Positions 24,566-34,800 of a DNA stretch of 64,000 nucleotides are shown piece after piece. The notes under the pieces were generated by a model. That model was not told the DNA's origin, did no database searches, and was given only the letters and a program-made list of their open reading frames with translations. A program made the translations under genes and the position numbers. This stretch comes from Pterois miles (taxonomy: Eukaryota > Chordata > Actinopteri > Perciformes > Scorpaenidae): contig CAMQGK010000637.1 of NCBI GenBank assembly GCA_947000775.1, positions 17,254,001 through 17,318,000 of the forward strand, written 5' to 3'. Each line of letters begins with the position of its first letter. The stretch's first letter is position 1.

Positions 24566-24697
24566 AGATCCTGAGCGGAGGTGTGTACGTTGACCAGAAC
24601 AAGTTCCTGTGTCATGCAGACACAATCCATTGGCAGGACATTGTCAAAAACCCTGGGACGCATCCTGTGGTGGTGCCCACCAACAGCAGTGTCACAT
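24566..24697 (+). CDS. erbb4: erbb4 exon 4, end of receptor L domain I
   Basis: A 132-bp exon. Its first two bases complete the Glu codon begun in exon 3, then it reads ILSGGVYVDQNKFLCHADT, IHWQDIVKNP and ends VPTNSSVTC, with the last Cys split onto exon 5. GGVYVDQNKFLC and DTIHWQDIV are ErbB4 signatures in the last turns of domain I. Mammalian ERBB4 exon 4 is, to my knowledge, 135 bp, so this copy is one codon shorter. The variable loop after KNP (GTHPVVVPTNSS) differs from mammals and carries an N-glycosylation sequon NSS. The donor is GTAAGT. It ends in phase 1. The minus-strand open frame over it is a shadow. Confidence 0.96.
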
Positions 24698-24933
24698 GTA
24701 AGTAAAACACAAGAGTAGAGACAGGAACTTGATCTGACTTCAGCTTTTCTTTAAACGTTTTTTTGAGAGTTTAAATTCATTTACACCAGTAAAAAAAAAA
24801 ACACTGAACTGCTGAGGCTTAAAATGGCACACACCAATTTATCATTGCATTACATGTTCTTCTTCTTCCATTACCCACAATGCAACTCAACCCCAACAAT
24901 TTGACTGCAGATTTGGTATGCTTTTAGTGGCTA
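24698..24933 (+). other. erbb4: erbb4 intron 4, 5' end
   Basis: Start of the 5.4-kb intron 4 (24698-30111), with an A12 run near 24791. No repeat recognised before 24934. Confidence 0.6.
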
Positions 24934-25326
24934 AAGGCCCTTGACACACCAAACCGATATCAAAGATCTAGCAGCGACGACTGTTGCATCACCTCACGTC
25001 GCCTGTGTCTTGGCCAAAATGTTTCACTCGAACACACCACACAGATAACGGCCAGTTAGCATCTACTGCTTGAGAAGAAATAACTCTCCACACTAGCAGG
25101 CGGCGGTAGTCCAAATTCATCATTCAAAAACAGAGCCTAGAAGACCGAGGACGGTGGATATTCTTGACTCATGGACTGATTGCCAAAGCCTATCAGGGTG
25201 ATAGCCTCCAACAAGCCAAGCCTCCAACACAGGCAGACTAGAGCCGACGGTGGGGGACACACCACAAAAACTCACTGACGGCAAACTGACCGAAGGCCGA
25301 CCATCAGCTTGGTGTGTCAGGGCTTT
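24934..25326 (+). mobile_element. MITE, GGCCCTGACACACC family, copy 1
   Basis: The left end AAAGGCCCTTGACACACCAA and right end TTGGTGTGTCAGGGCTTT form a terminal inverted repeat of about 17 bp. A second member lies at 55593-55896, sharing AGCAGCG, CAGACTAGAGCCG and the inverted ends. About 390 bp, non-coding. Confidence 0.83.
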
Positions 25327-25946
25327 CATGAGACGCTAGCATCAAATAGAGATGAGGAGCAGTCGGAGGTCTGTTAACCTCTCTTCTTTTTATTTCCTTA
25401 CCCCCATAATTTTCTTCATTCTCAATGATTTCACTGTTATTAGCTCATTAAATGTGTTTTCAGTCATTTTAAGCCCCGTAGATGTGGGTCAGTAGAGGCC
25501 TGTTAGACCTACTACTTAAAAGTGAACGCGAAACTTAAAAGCAACACTTTCAAACATGTCAATCGAATTACACAACAAAACCACCTGGTAAAGTTTATGG
25601 GAAAATATCGTGTTTGCCTTAAAATAACGATGTTTGAAAAGTGAAACTTAAGATCGTGAACACAAAGACAACTACACGTTGTTGGTTTCTGGTGACATCG
25701 CTTGAGGCAATTTATCAGATTTTGCACAGCTCTGCCTGAAGCCACAGACTTCATACAACTACATTTCAAATTTTCATTAGCAAGACCTGTAAACAGACTT
25801 TAATGTGTGTAATCAGCCATTCCACTTTGCTCAGTAGCACTTGCTCACTCTCATCTCTACCCAGACTTACCATGCACCTGATGCACAGCTTTCACAAAGG
25901 TTTTGAATCTTTCCAATCACTTTTATATTCCTCACTGCCAGTTTAC
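25327..25946 (+). other. erbb4: erbb4 intron 4, no recognised repeat
   Basis: Unrecognised sequence with a meaningless 85-codon open stretch on the minus strand. Confidence 0.5.
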
Positions 25947-26230
25947 TAAATGGGACCTATTATGGTTTTGTCAATTTTCCCTTTCCTTTAGTGTGTTATG
26001 TATTTTTTTTCTGCATGTAAAACATCTGCAAAGTTACAAAGTTAATGAAGTCTTTTCTTCTGTAACTTGGTGGTGTCACCAAGCAACACATTTGAATAAT
26101 ACCTACCTAGAGGCTAGTTTGGCACACCTACAAACAAATCTAGTCCGAAGCCTTTGGTTTGGATGACCAATCACAACCGGGGCCAAGCTAACCAATCAGA
26201 GTAGGCTGGGCTTTTTATTCAAACAGTGAA
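25947..26230 (+). mobile_element. MITE, GGGACCTATTATG family, copy 1 (truncated)
   Basis: It begins TAAATGGGACCTATTATGG and continues with CCTTTCCTTTAGTGTGTTAT, GGTGGTGTCACCAAGC and ACCAATCAGAGTAGGCTGGGC. These match the element at 50781-51175 and the inverted partial copy at 46771-47086. The distal half with the second terminus is missing. Confidence 0.8.
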
Positions 26231-28698
26231 AATGTTTGGCACCTCTTAATGTCCCTCTTGTACCATTTCATGTAATTCTTAGGTACTTGTGGCTGTGTAC
26301 CCTGCTGATTACAATAGCTCATGACTTATTATAGTCATGACTCATTTGCATCAAACAATCTTGGTTGGAAGCATAGTCAGCACCACCTGAAGGAACTCAA
26401 ACTTACATGACTCTGAACAGACTCAAAGTTAGGCTTTAAAACTACTGTTAGGGTTTCAGATGCCTTTAGTAGGTTACAGGGAAATGGTCCAAAGGAGACC
26501 CCGTATCTTAACCTGCTGTATTAAGGAGCAGTAAAATATTGCCATCACAAAACCACCTCTTGACCCCATTCTGTCACTCTGCTTACCATAACAATCCACA
26601 ATCACGTCACATTAAAGCCCCACTGTAGCCAGCTGGAGGATGTGTTGATAAATGCTTAGATTTATAAAGGGATTTACATGGATAAAATAAGCATACTTAA
26701 TCTGTCAGGGGTTTGGGGGTGTTGTGATGGTTGAGGTGATTGTCAGTGAAGTAAAGATCCATTAAGTCACCTCTTCTGACCCTTTTCTTGTCATTCACTG
26801 ACTTAACCTCTTAACATGCTGCTTTTGTTATTAATTTAGCACTCAAGCTGTTTACCATTTCAATCTGTTGGGTTTTTTTTCACTTTTTTTTTTGTTTTTT
26901 GTTTTTTTTTTTGTCTGGTCTCATTCCTCTACAAATACAGAATTACATAATAAAATGCACGGAAGAAAATAAAAGGCAGTCTCTTCATATGCCCTTGGAT
27001 TTCCTCTCACAGCAGTCGCTGAAGGCTTCAAATGCAGATTAACAGCCCCGAGCATTGATATTCTGCTCAATCACCCTCCTCCCTGCAGCCCCGTTAGCCC
27101 TAGATCGACCCTTACTCCTGTGCAAGCCTTCGACTCTGCCAAAAGATCAAGGCTCTCCCAACCTGTAATCCACAATTGAGAACGTAATCTCCATTTCATT
27201 CTTTGGGGAGACACTCTATTTAAGCTGTTATTACTTGTGACTTATGTGTGCCACCATGGTTGTTGAGTTTATTGGTTCTCATTTCAAAAACAGGACAGTA
27301 ATTTCAAAATTCATGCCCCGTTGATTCAGTTGAAAACCTGCCATCTGTCTTTTGCCCCACACTAGCGCTGGCGTGGTGCTGTTCTCGACATTTTAACCTT
27401 CGGTGGCTGTTTTAAGAAAGCTGTAAAAGATTATGGTGCAGGAAGAGGGGTGGAACAGGTTTATTCTAGGCCACTGAGAATTTATAAGTTGAGATAGTGA
27501 AGACCTTGGACTCTAAATGAAAGCTCTTTGTCTTGACTTCACTGGCTGAGAGCAGAACAGAGATATAACAAAGTGCAGCTGAGGTTCTGAACACTTGGCA
27601 CCGTCAGACATCCACTTAAAGCCGGCTGACATTTGTATTATTATCCTGTTTGTGTGTTGCTTTTCATACAGTCAAGGCTGTCGACCTCTCTCTCTCAAGC
27701 ATTGTCAGGGTGCTGGTTTGAGGGGAACGGACTGGAGGAGCGAAGAAAAGCAGAGGGGCTGACTGGAAAAAGACAAAGAGAGACAGGGATAGACATTAAG
27801 TGAAAGAGCGCCGCAGAAGAGTGATGAATCAGCGAGGGGTGAATCGAGTTTGAAAGGGATGAAATGTGTGGTGGAGAGGGGCACAGATGAGGAAAAAGAG
27901 GAGGGCAGAAGATGGAGAGGCTTGTGTTGGGGAATAGAGTCACTATCGATGCTAATAGCTCTCATCTGGAGAGGCTGATGGACAGAGGACAGCACTTCTG
28001 CACTTATCCAGGCTCACTTCCCCCGCAGTCAATTACTAGACAGTCAATTAAGTCCTCCAAAAAATCCCCAGAAAGGCACTGGCTACAGCTCTGAGGGTCT
28101 GATGCTACTTTCTGCCAATGTACTGCTTTTATCTCCACCAGATATGCACAGGTTTCATGCCGGGCTGATTTAGAGTGGAGCGACATACAGAAATGTCTTA
28201 TTTTCAAAAACAACCTGTGCCAAGGTTATTTAAGTTTTTATGACTGGAACAGCACGTACCAGTCAGAGAGGCGGTGCTGTTCCTAAAAAACGGCAAGTTT
28301 CCTCATTTTTTGTTACATTATAATACAATGACCTGTTAAAACATGTGTTTAAATCTGAGTTGAGGTGAATGTGGAATAATCAGTTTGTAATTACAAGGGC
28401 AGAAACAGTTTGAGTAGAGTCCATTAATAAAAACCATCATACGGTATAATTATCCACACACCGGTCCTGTGAAGCATTCAAGGACCTACATTTCTTGTGC
28501 AAATCATGTCAATCTCCAATTATAATAATTATCAAACACTTACAAAATGCTTGAAATGCACTTATAATGAAGCCTTGTATCTTAAGAACAACACTTCAGT
28601 AGATGTAATCACATAGCATGGAAAACATCACACACACACGCACACACACACACACACAGGCAGAAGTTATAGTTAAAGGTGAGCTAAAGGAACACTTA
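26231..28698 (+). other. erbb4: erbb4 intron 4, central part
   Basis: Unique-looking sequence. A T-rich patch lies at 26870-26915. An AT-rich block at 26980-27230 could be a conserved non-coding element. A strongly purine-rich stretch lies at 27718-27920. A (CA)n microsatellite of about 14 units, interrupted by one CG, is at 28629-28659. Confidence 0.5.
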
Positions 28699-29930
28699 CA
28701 CTATATTGCCAAAAGTATTGGCTCACCTGCCTTGACTCACATATGAACTCCAGGGACATCCCATTCTTAATCCATAGGGTTTAATATGATGCCGGTCCAC
28801 CCTTGGCAGCTATAACAGCATCAACTCTTCTGGGAAGTCTTTCCACAATGTTTAGGAGTGTGTTTATGGGAATCTTTGACCATTCCTCCAGAAGCGTATT
28901 TGTGAGGTCACACACTGATGTTGGACGAGAGGACCTGGCTCTCGGTTTCCGCTTTAATTCATCCCAAGGGTATACTAAAGAGTTGAGGTCAGGACTCTGT
29001 GCAGGCCAGTCAAGTTCGTCCACACCAAACTCTCTCATCCATGTCTTTATGGACCTTGCTTTGTGCACTAGTGCTCAGTCATGTTGGAACAGGAAGGGGT
29101 CATCCCCAAACTGTTCCCACAAAGTTGGAAGAATGGAATCGTCCAAAATCTCTTGGTATGCTGAAGCATTTAGAGCTCCTTTCACTGGAACTAAGGGGTC
29201 AAGCCCAGCTCCTGAAAAACAACCCGACACCATAACCCCCCTCCACCAAATTTTACACTTGGCACAATGCAGTCAGACAAGTACCGTTCTCTTGGCTCGT
29301 CCATCAGATTGCCAGATGGAGAGGTGTGATTCCTCCCTCCAGAGAATGCATCTCCATGCTCTGTGGTCCAGTGGCGCCATGCTCTACACCTCTGCATCTG
29401 ATGCTTTGCATTGCACTTGCATTGCATTGCATTCTATTGCACTTGGTGATGTATGGCTTGGATGCAGCCATGGAAACCCATTCCATGAAGCGCTTGACAC
29501 ATTGTTCTTGAGCTAATCTGAAGGCCACATGAAGTTTGGAGGTCTGTAGCGATTGACTCTGCAGAAAGTTGGCGACCTCTGTGCACTATGCGCCTCAGCA
29601 TCCGCTGACCCCGCCCCGTCATTTTACGTGGCCTACCACTTTGTGGCTGAGTTGCTGTCATTCCCAATTGCTTCCACTTTGTTATAATACCGCTGACAGT
29701 TGACAGTGGAATATTTAGGAGCGAGGAAATTTCACGACTGGCCCATCCTATCACAGTACCATGCTGGAATTCACTGAGCTCTTTAGAGCGACCCATTCAT
29801 TCACAAATGTTTGTAGAAACAGTCTGTATGCCTTGGTGCTTGATTCTATACACCTGTGGCCATGGAAGTGATTGGAACACCTGATTTCAATTATTTGGAT
29901 GCGTGAGTGAACACTTTTGGCAATATAGTG
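28699..29930 (-). mobile_element. Tc1-like DNA transposon, degenerate
   Basis: The element starts CACTATATTGCCAAAAGTAT after a TA and ends ACTTTTGGCAATATAGTG, giving a clear terminal inverted repeat (about 17 bp). The expected flanking TA is present on the left (28697-28698); on the right the flank reads TCTA, so one target-site copy has decayed. Total length of 1.23 kb is slightly below the usual 1.25-1.3 kb because of internal deletions. It carries a broken transposase on the minus strand. It cannot move by itself, but its ends are well enough kept that I cannot exclude past mobilisation in trans. It lies at the 3' end of erbb4 intron 4. Confidence 0.95.
28781..29796 (-). pseudogene. Broken Tc1-like transposase
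   Basis: A start at 29796 gives MGRSKELSEF and a helix-turn-helix DNA-binding part (SSLLNIPLSTVSGIITKWKQ, then SGRPRK) that is open for 120 codons. Frame changes follow, partly from small deletions near 29290, 29470 and 29745. The C-terminal part resumes near 29068 with HKARSIKTWM and DWPAQSPDLN, then WDELKRK, holding the last acidic residue of the DDE catalytic triad. The first catalytic position appears to be Glu (GAG at 29333-29335, in the context SIWQSDG), and a stop codon (29075-29077) directly follows the second Asp. It is therefore inactive. The open + strand frames over it are antisense shadows. Confidence 0.92.
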
Positions 29931-30111
29931 TCTACCCTCGCTCAATTTGTGGATTAATTTGGGCTTCAGTGGAGTGCTTGATCCAGCTGACCACCTGTAG
30001 CCCATTTTAAAGCTCAGCTAATGTGGGTTATTGAAGGCAGACACAGATCATATATTTGATTAAGTATCCAATTGAAATGCCAATCATCTCTTTCCTTGAA
30101 CTTGTGTGCAG
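29931..30111 (+). other. erbb4: erbb4 intron 4, 3' end
   Basis: 180 bp between the Tc1 element and exon 5. CTCTTTCCTTGAACTTGTGTGCAG supplies the polypyrimidine tract and acceptor. Confidence 0.8.
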
Positions 30112-30177
30112 GTCAGAAGTGCAATCGTTCCTGTAACGGTCGTTGCTGGGGACCCAAAGAGGACCAGTGTCAGAGCT
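30112..30177 (+). CDS. erbb4: erbb4 exon 5, first module of cysteine-rich domain II
   Basis: A 66-bp exon, the length expected for ERBB4 exon 5. With the T from exon 4 it reads CQKCNRSCNGRCWGPKEDQC, then QS and a split Leu. Five cysteines in this short segment match the first furin-like module of domain II, which forms disulfide-linked rods in the extracellular stalk. It contains an Asn-Arg-Ser sequon; I recall mammals having His-Lys-Ser at this place, so it may be a lineage-specific glycosylation site. The donor is GTAAGT. It ends in phase 1. It was too short to show as an open frame and was found from the phase and splice sites. Confidence 0.95.
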
Positions 30178-30206
30178 GTAAGTACATTAATATTATGAGC
30201 TTATGA
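30178..30206 (+). other. erbb4: erbb4 intron 5, first 29 bases
   Basis: Only 29 bp separate the exon 5 donor from a MITE. The 5' splice site itself is intact. Confidence 0.8.
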
Positions 30207-30662
30207 CAACCCTGTCTCCTACAAAATTACGTTCTCATACACCTAAAATACGTTCTCAGTTTCGAAGGAAACATTTTTTTCACAGTTTACAGTCACAGTT
30301 TTAAGCAGTTTTGAACATGTGGTAAATAATGTAAATTTAAACAAAACAAAAATGCAACAAAACTACTTAGTTTTAGCAAAGAGCATTATGGTTTCCCCTT
30401 AAAATGGCTGCATTTGTTATGATATTTAAGATACAGATGCAAATTAAGATAAGTGAACTTTGACTTTTGGTTTCACATAGGATGAACACAGGTCTCCTCA
30501 GTGAAAGTGTGTTCATTGACCCATTTACCAGCTCAACCTCGTCTTTATGCGGATTTCAGCGGACTGTTAGAAACGTATTTGTGATATGTCAAAAATAAAC
30601 CATGATAAAATGTGTTTCCTTTGAATTTTCCATGGGAACGTAATTTCTGAGAGAGAGGGTTG
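30207..30662 (-). mobile_element. MITE, CAACCCTGTCTCCTA family, copy 2
   Basis: It begins CAACCCTGTCTCCTACAAAA and ends TTTCTGAGAGAGAGGGTTG, an imperfect terminal inverted repeat. The interior is the reverse complement of the copies at 17680-18060 and 41048-41583 (for example TGTGATATGTCAAAAATAAA against the TTTTTGACGTATCACA stretch of copy 3). About 456 bp, non-coding. Confidence 0.87.
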
Positions 30663-31925
30663 TAGCTGAATACACAACATATGACCTTTTCCCTGGCATT
30701 TCAGAAAAACCTTCATATGAGTATATGCACAAAGATGATCTAAACACACATTGCTCACTTTCGTGTTGATTTATTTTGGGGTGATTAGATTTGAAATTAT
30801 TTCTTTTTTAAAAAACCCACCCATTTGGACTCTTGCTGCTGCCTTGATTTGCAATGACACTTATCCACACCCGTGTGCTACTCAGACACCAAAAACAAAA
30901 CTGAAATCAGGGCTGTGATTTTATGCTAAATTGTTTGATTGTAAGAAAACTGGCTTGCTTTCATGAGGGTATGAAATAAACCCTGTCTAATGTACTGTGA
31001 CATTTACTTGTATCAAGGCAACTTAAGTGAATTGCTGCAGGTGAAGAACAGCATTTATCATGTGTTTCAATGTAACCACTAAAGTTGTCCAAGTTGCCAA
31101 ATTTTATTTAATATTTAAGCTTGTCTGGAAAAAATTCATCCATGTTTGATATCCGAATTGCACTGTTTATTTTTATTCTAATTAGTATGCCTTTCATGAT
31201 AAATCACATAAAAAGCTTCTGTTGCATTTTAACTGGTACTAAGTAGCATTTTGTATTTCATTTTACTCGACTCTGATCTTTTCTTGCAATCCCCGACCAG
31301 AAACGTAGCTCATTTTCTGGCTATAAAATTAGTTTTATCATGTCTTAAGCTGCAGTATGCCACACAGAGATAAGATCAAATAATTGCCATGGTCTTCCCT
31401 GCAAATTACCTTTTTTCAAATAATCAAAACTCTGCTAAAATCCCAATTAATATGAAAAAAAAAATCAAGATCTGCTAAAACCATGTACAGACACAAGAAA
31501 AAGAAGTATATGCCAGTATTACACTAATCTATTCGGCTTTGTATTTAATGTGAATGTCGTGTGTATTTGGTTTTCATTATTTTGAGGATTCCTGCTAAAG
31601 TTCTAACTGTAACTAACCAAACGAGGAATGGATTTATACGTATGTGATGTTAGAATCCATCACAAAATCTATTCCACAGGCCTTTGGAAGCATGCAATAA
31701 AGATATCTTGCTGATTGTGCGGCATCATTACACAAAATGAAATGTAGCAAAGCACTGAAGTTGTGTTTGTATTGGCTGGTTGCTATATGCTTCAGCTTCA
31801 CCATGACTGGCTCATTCCCAGCTGTGTGACTCATAACATCCAATCATATTCAGACATTATAACCTTACACTGATCATTGTGGTCTCATGGTCATGGTCAT
31901 GCCAACTCATCTGTTGCATTAGCAG
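30663..31925 (+). other. erbb4: erbb4 intron 5, no recognised repeat
   Basis: AT-rich sequence with nothing I recognise and no informative open frame. Confidence 0.5.
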
Positions 31926-32259
31926 TAGAGCAGCAACAATCAAGTGTTTTATTGTCAACTATTAATGATCGCTATCTATTTAGATTAATTGATTAATCGG
32001 TTTGAGTAATTTTTTAAGGAAAAAAAAGTCTACATTCTCTGATTGCAGCTTCTTAAATGTGACCTTCTGGTTTCTTTACTCCTCTATGACCGCAAACTGA
32101 ATATCTTTGAGTTGTGAACAAATCAAGACGTCATATTTGGCCCTGGGAAACATTGATTTTCACCATTTTCTGACAATTTTTGCACCAAACAACTAATCAA
32201 ATTGAGAAAATATTCAACAGATTAATCAACAAAGAAAATAATCATTAGTTTCAGCCCTA
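31926..32259 (-). repeat. Inverted-repeat element, GGCTGCAACTAA family, copy 2
   Basis: This is the reverse complement of the element at 2177-2509. The left end TAGAGCAGCAACAATCAAG and right end ATAATCATTAGTTTCAGCCC mirror each other. The interior shares the CCTCTATGACCGCAAACTGA region (the same block as TTTACTGTCAGAGAGGAG in copy 1) and CAAACAACTAATC. Confidence 0.82.
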
Positions 32260-32508
32260 ATAAGCAGCAGTTTGCTGGATGGTGATATTGCTTGTACTTT
32301 ATTTACTGAGGGTCTTGTGTTGCCTATGTAGGTCAGAGGAAAAGATGCAACATTTGCAACTTCTAATTGCAGATTAACAGTTCTAATTTATTGGTTTGTA
32401 TTTCCAAAGGAGGAACTCGTTTTCGTCTTTATCTATTACATCATGCAAAATGTGTTTAATTTAAAAAAATCAATAGTTGATGACATTTTAAATAAAACAA
32501 GCCATTGT
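32260..32508 (+). other. erbb4: erbb4 intron 5, short unrecognised spacer
   Basis: AT-rich spacer between two repeats. No feature seen. Confidence 0.5.
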
Positions 32509-32825
32509 GGGGGCGGGCAGTCTGCAGGGACTTGGCTTGGGAACCGGAGGGCCGCCGGTTCAAGTCCCACATGGACCAAGTACTGAGTGTGAACTGGTAG
32601 CTGGAGGCTAGGCACTGCCCTGGTGCCCTTGAGCAAGGCACCAAACCCCACAACGGCTCAGGGTGCCTGTCAGAGGTAGCCCCCTCGCTCTGACATCTCT
32701 CCATTAATGCATTATACATTGTGTTTGTGCATGTATGTATTTCATACATACATATATGTATTTCAGGCCTGTGTGTACCGTGTAAAAAATAACAACGGAG
32801 TGAAAATATTGAATTTATAATGATG
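32509..32825 (+). mobile_element. tRNA-derived SINE (family 2), copy 1
   Basis: The head GGGGGGCGGGCAGTCTGCAG and B box GGTTCAAGTCC (32557-32567) mark the tRNA-related part. The body has GTGTGAACTGGTAGCTGGAGG, CCCTTGAGCAAGGCACC and CTCGCTCTGACATCTCTCCAT. The same element lies inverted at 61240-61602, where the head reads GGGGCGGCAGTAGCTCAGTC. Against that copy this one lacks about 7 bases (TAGCTCA) of the A box, so its RNA polymerase III promoter is probably weakened. The end AACAACGGAGTGAAAATATTG parallels the tail of the other copy. Confidence 0.85.
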
Positions 32826-33324
32826 TCTGTCTTTTTCTTCTTCTGAAGCATGTTTCAGTGTGCTAGTAGTATTAGTATAGTTAGTAATAAGTATAGCTGA
32901 CTGAAATAGACACATTAGGTCCAGTTTACTTTACTAATCAAATTCATAATTAGAGAGGTGTCTGTAAACTTTCAGGTCAGTTCCAGCCTTGTACATGTGC
33001 CAGCTCCATACAGGTATTCAGTAGTCTATAATGGCTGCAGAAATACCATCTCCTCCAATGCACAAACACACACACACTTGCACATATCAACACCCAGCTA
33101 GATCCCTACACACCTAACGCACCTTCCAAACCCCTCCTGCTGTGACCTCCCACCCTTGGCAGCTGGGAGGGTGTGAGAGCGATGTACTACTGAGTCCATC
33201 AGCAGGGAGGAGGCTCCATGTTATTCCCTCTTCTTCACTCATCTTTCATAGGCTCCCTCTGTCTTTCTCAGGCTCTACCAGTGTTACTTTCTCTATCTGC
33301 CTGTCCTTCTACCTCTCTCAGTTT
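32826..33324 (+). other. erbb4: erbb4 intron 5, unrecognised
   Basis: No repeat family recognised. A short CA-rich patch (33064-33076) is present. Confidence 0.5.
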
Positions 33325-33430
33325 CAATTCAATTCAGTATGCTTTATTGGCATGAATGTAGCAAGGGCAATATTGCCTCAGCATCAAGTAATGATGGGAT
33401 TGTAAAGAAAAAGAACAAGGGACAATTCAA
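33325..33430 (-). mobile_element. 3' tail of a non-LTR retrotransposon (inverted)
   Basis: CAATTCAATTCAGTATGCTT, then TATTGGCATGAATGTAGCAAG, is the reverse complement of a LINE 3' end often seen in fish, with an ATTGAATTG-type tail. It is 5'-truncated to about 100 bp. Confidence 0.6.
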
Positions 33431-33514
33431 AAATCAAAAAAGTAGCAGAAAACTACTCTGAACTACTAAACAAATTATATTTTTTTTACAGAATTATAAC
33501 ATCAAAATCATATC

Positions 33515-33580
33515 AATCTAATTCTAAGAAATGTAAACATTATTATAGTGTATAATGTTTACATTTCTTAGAATTAGATT
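33515..33580. repeat. Perfect 29-bp inverted repeat with 8-nt loop
   Basis: Bases 33515-33543 (starting AATCTAATTCTAAGAAATG) are exactly complementary to 33552-33580 (starting ATAATGTTTACATTTCTTAG). The spacer is TATAGTGT. No mismatch occurs across 29 bp, so the DNA could extrude a cruciform and RNA could form a stable hairpin. See the finding. Confidence 0.97.
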
Positions 33581-33599
33581 AGTTTATAACAAGATTCTC

Positions 33600-33768
33600 T
33601 GTATATACTTCACACTTCGTACAGATGTGTATATTCTCTTTTTTATGTGTACATTGATGTGTATATTCTCTCATGTATATTGTGCTGATAACCTGCTGCT
33701 GTAACACCACAATTTCCCAACTTGGGATCAATAAAGTATCTATCTATCTATCTATCTATATATAGCAG
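33600..33768 (+). mobile_element. 3' end of a non-LTR retrotransposon with (TATC)n tail
   Basis: CACAATTTCCCAACTTGGGA, then TCAATAAAGTATC, is followed by (TATC)n from 33738 to about 33758. This is a typical fish LINE 3' end that terminates in a short tandem repeat instead of poly(A). The 5' part is truncated; the exact start is unclear. Confidence 0.75.
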
Positions 33769-34495
33769 TGTTGTTATAACTTTCAGTTATTCAAAAATCA
33801 AGTATATCACTGTTGACTGATATATCCACCTGTTTACCTTAGTGTACAACACATACATGTAGACAGGCACACGCATTTAGCCAAAGGCAAATCAATGAGG
33901 TGTACAAGCTACAGGCCAAATATCACCAGTTGACTTGAAACAAGGAATAAAATGTCAAGAAAATGATTCAGCTTCTGCACCTCCAGTTCCCAGGAGGGCC
34001 TCTCAACTAATCCACAGAGGTGGCTGATCATTTCTTTCCAAAACACATGAGCATTACCAAAATGGTGATTTTATGACGTGACACTGATATGTTTAGGAAC
34101 GGTTATGTTTGAACCTTCATGACCATGGCTATAAGATCAGTTTAATTAAGGTTAGGGTAAGATTGCGGTCAGGGTTAAAAGAAACCAGTGCTGAATGTAC
34201 ATACTGTAGGAAGTGGGATGTTTTGTGTCAAAAGGCGCTCTCTCTGTTGACCCATCCATCTGCTCAGACTAAGAAGTTCTGCAGCACTAGCAACATCACA
34301 TTACTTGTGCCCTTACATTTGATGGACAAAGGTCAGACTTGACACTGCCGTAAGAGGTCCTTGTCAGACAAAGGCTCATACATAGGTCATTTTAGGCATT
34401 TCAACAAATGACGAATGTTGGTGTTTTTATTGTGAGGACAGTCTCCACAGCCCTGGAATTATAAACCAAAATATAAAGCAATTTGGATATGGCCC
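33769..34495 (+). other. erbb4: erbb4 intron 5, unrecognised
   Basis: Ordinary intron sequence with no feature I can support. Confidence 0.5.
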
Positions 34496-34800
34496 ATGGC
34501 CCAACCAGTGGGCAACCTCTGGGTATGAAAAGTGAAGCCAAATGTATTCTTTCTAACCACCAGCAGGGGGCGACTCCTCTGGTTGCAAAAAGAAGTTTGA
34601 TTGATTGTTTGATTGTCTATGAGAAAATGAAGCTACTTGATTTATTACCTCAGTAAACATTGTAAACATCAGTTTATGGTCTTAATCACTAGTTTCAACT
34701 CTTCCTCAATACAGCATCATGCTCATTTAGTAAATTATGGTCCCATTTACAGTAAAATAAACAATAAATCAGGGTATGCTAAAACCATATAGCAGTGTAT
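34496..34800 (-). repeat. Interspersed repeat, GAGAAGTAGGCTCATTTTCT family, copy 2
   Basis: The reverse complement shows CTTCATTTTCTCATAGAC, AACTTCTTTTTGCAACCAGA and GTCGCCCCCTGCTGGTGGTT, matching 10665-11115 and 48390-48740. The copy is shorter at its distal end. It also shares the GAGCATGATGCTGTATTGAGG region with copy 1. Confidence 0.75.

Noticed and set aside
24271..24663. 130-codon minus-strand open frame over exon 4
   Set aside because: A shadow of erbb4 exon 4, with no independent evidence.
28803..29516. 237-codon open frame on the plus strand
   Set aside because: It is antisense to the Tc1-like transposase and has no protein similarity of its own.
32540..32580. Possible tRNA gene on the B box GGTTCAAGTCC
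   Set aside because: Same SINE head as at 61534-61599. The A box is partly deleted, so no tRNA can form.
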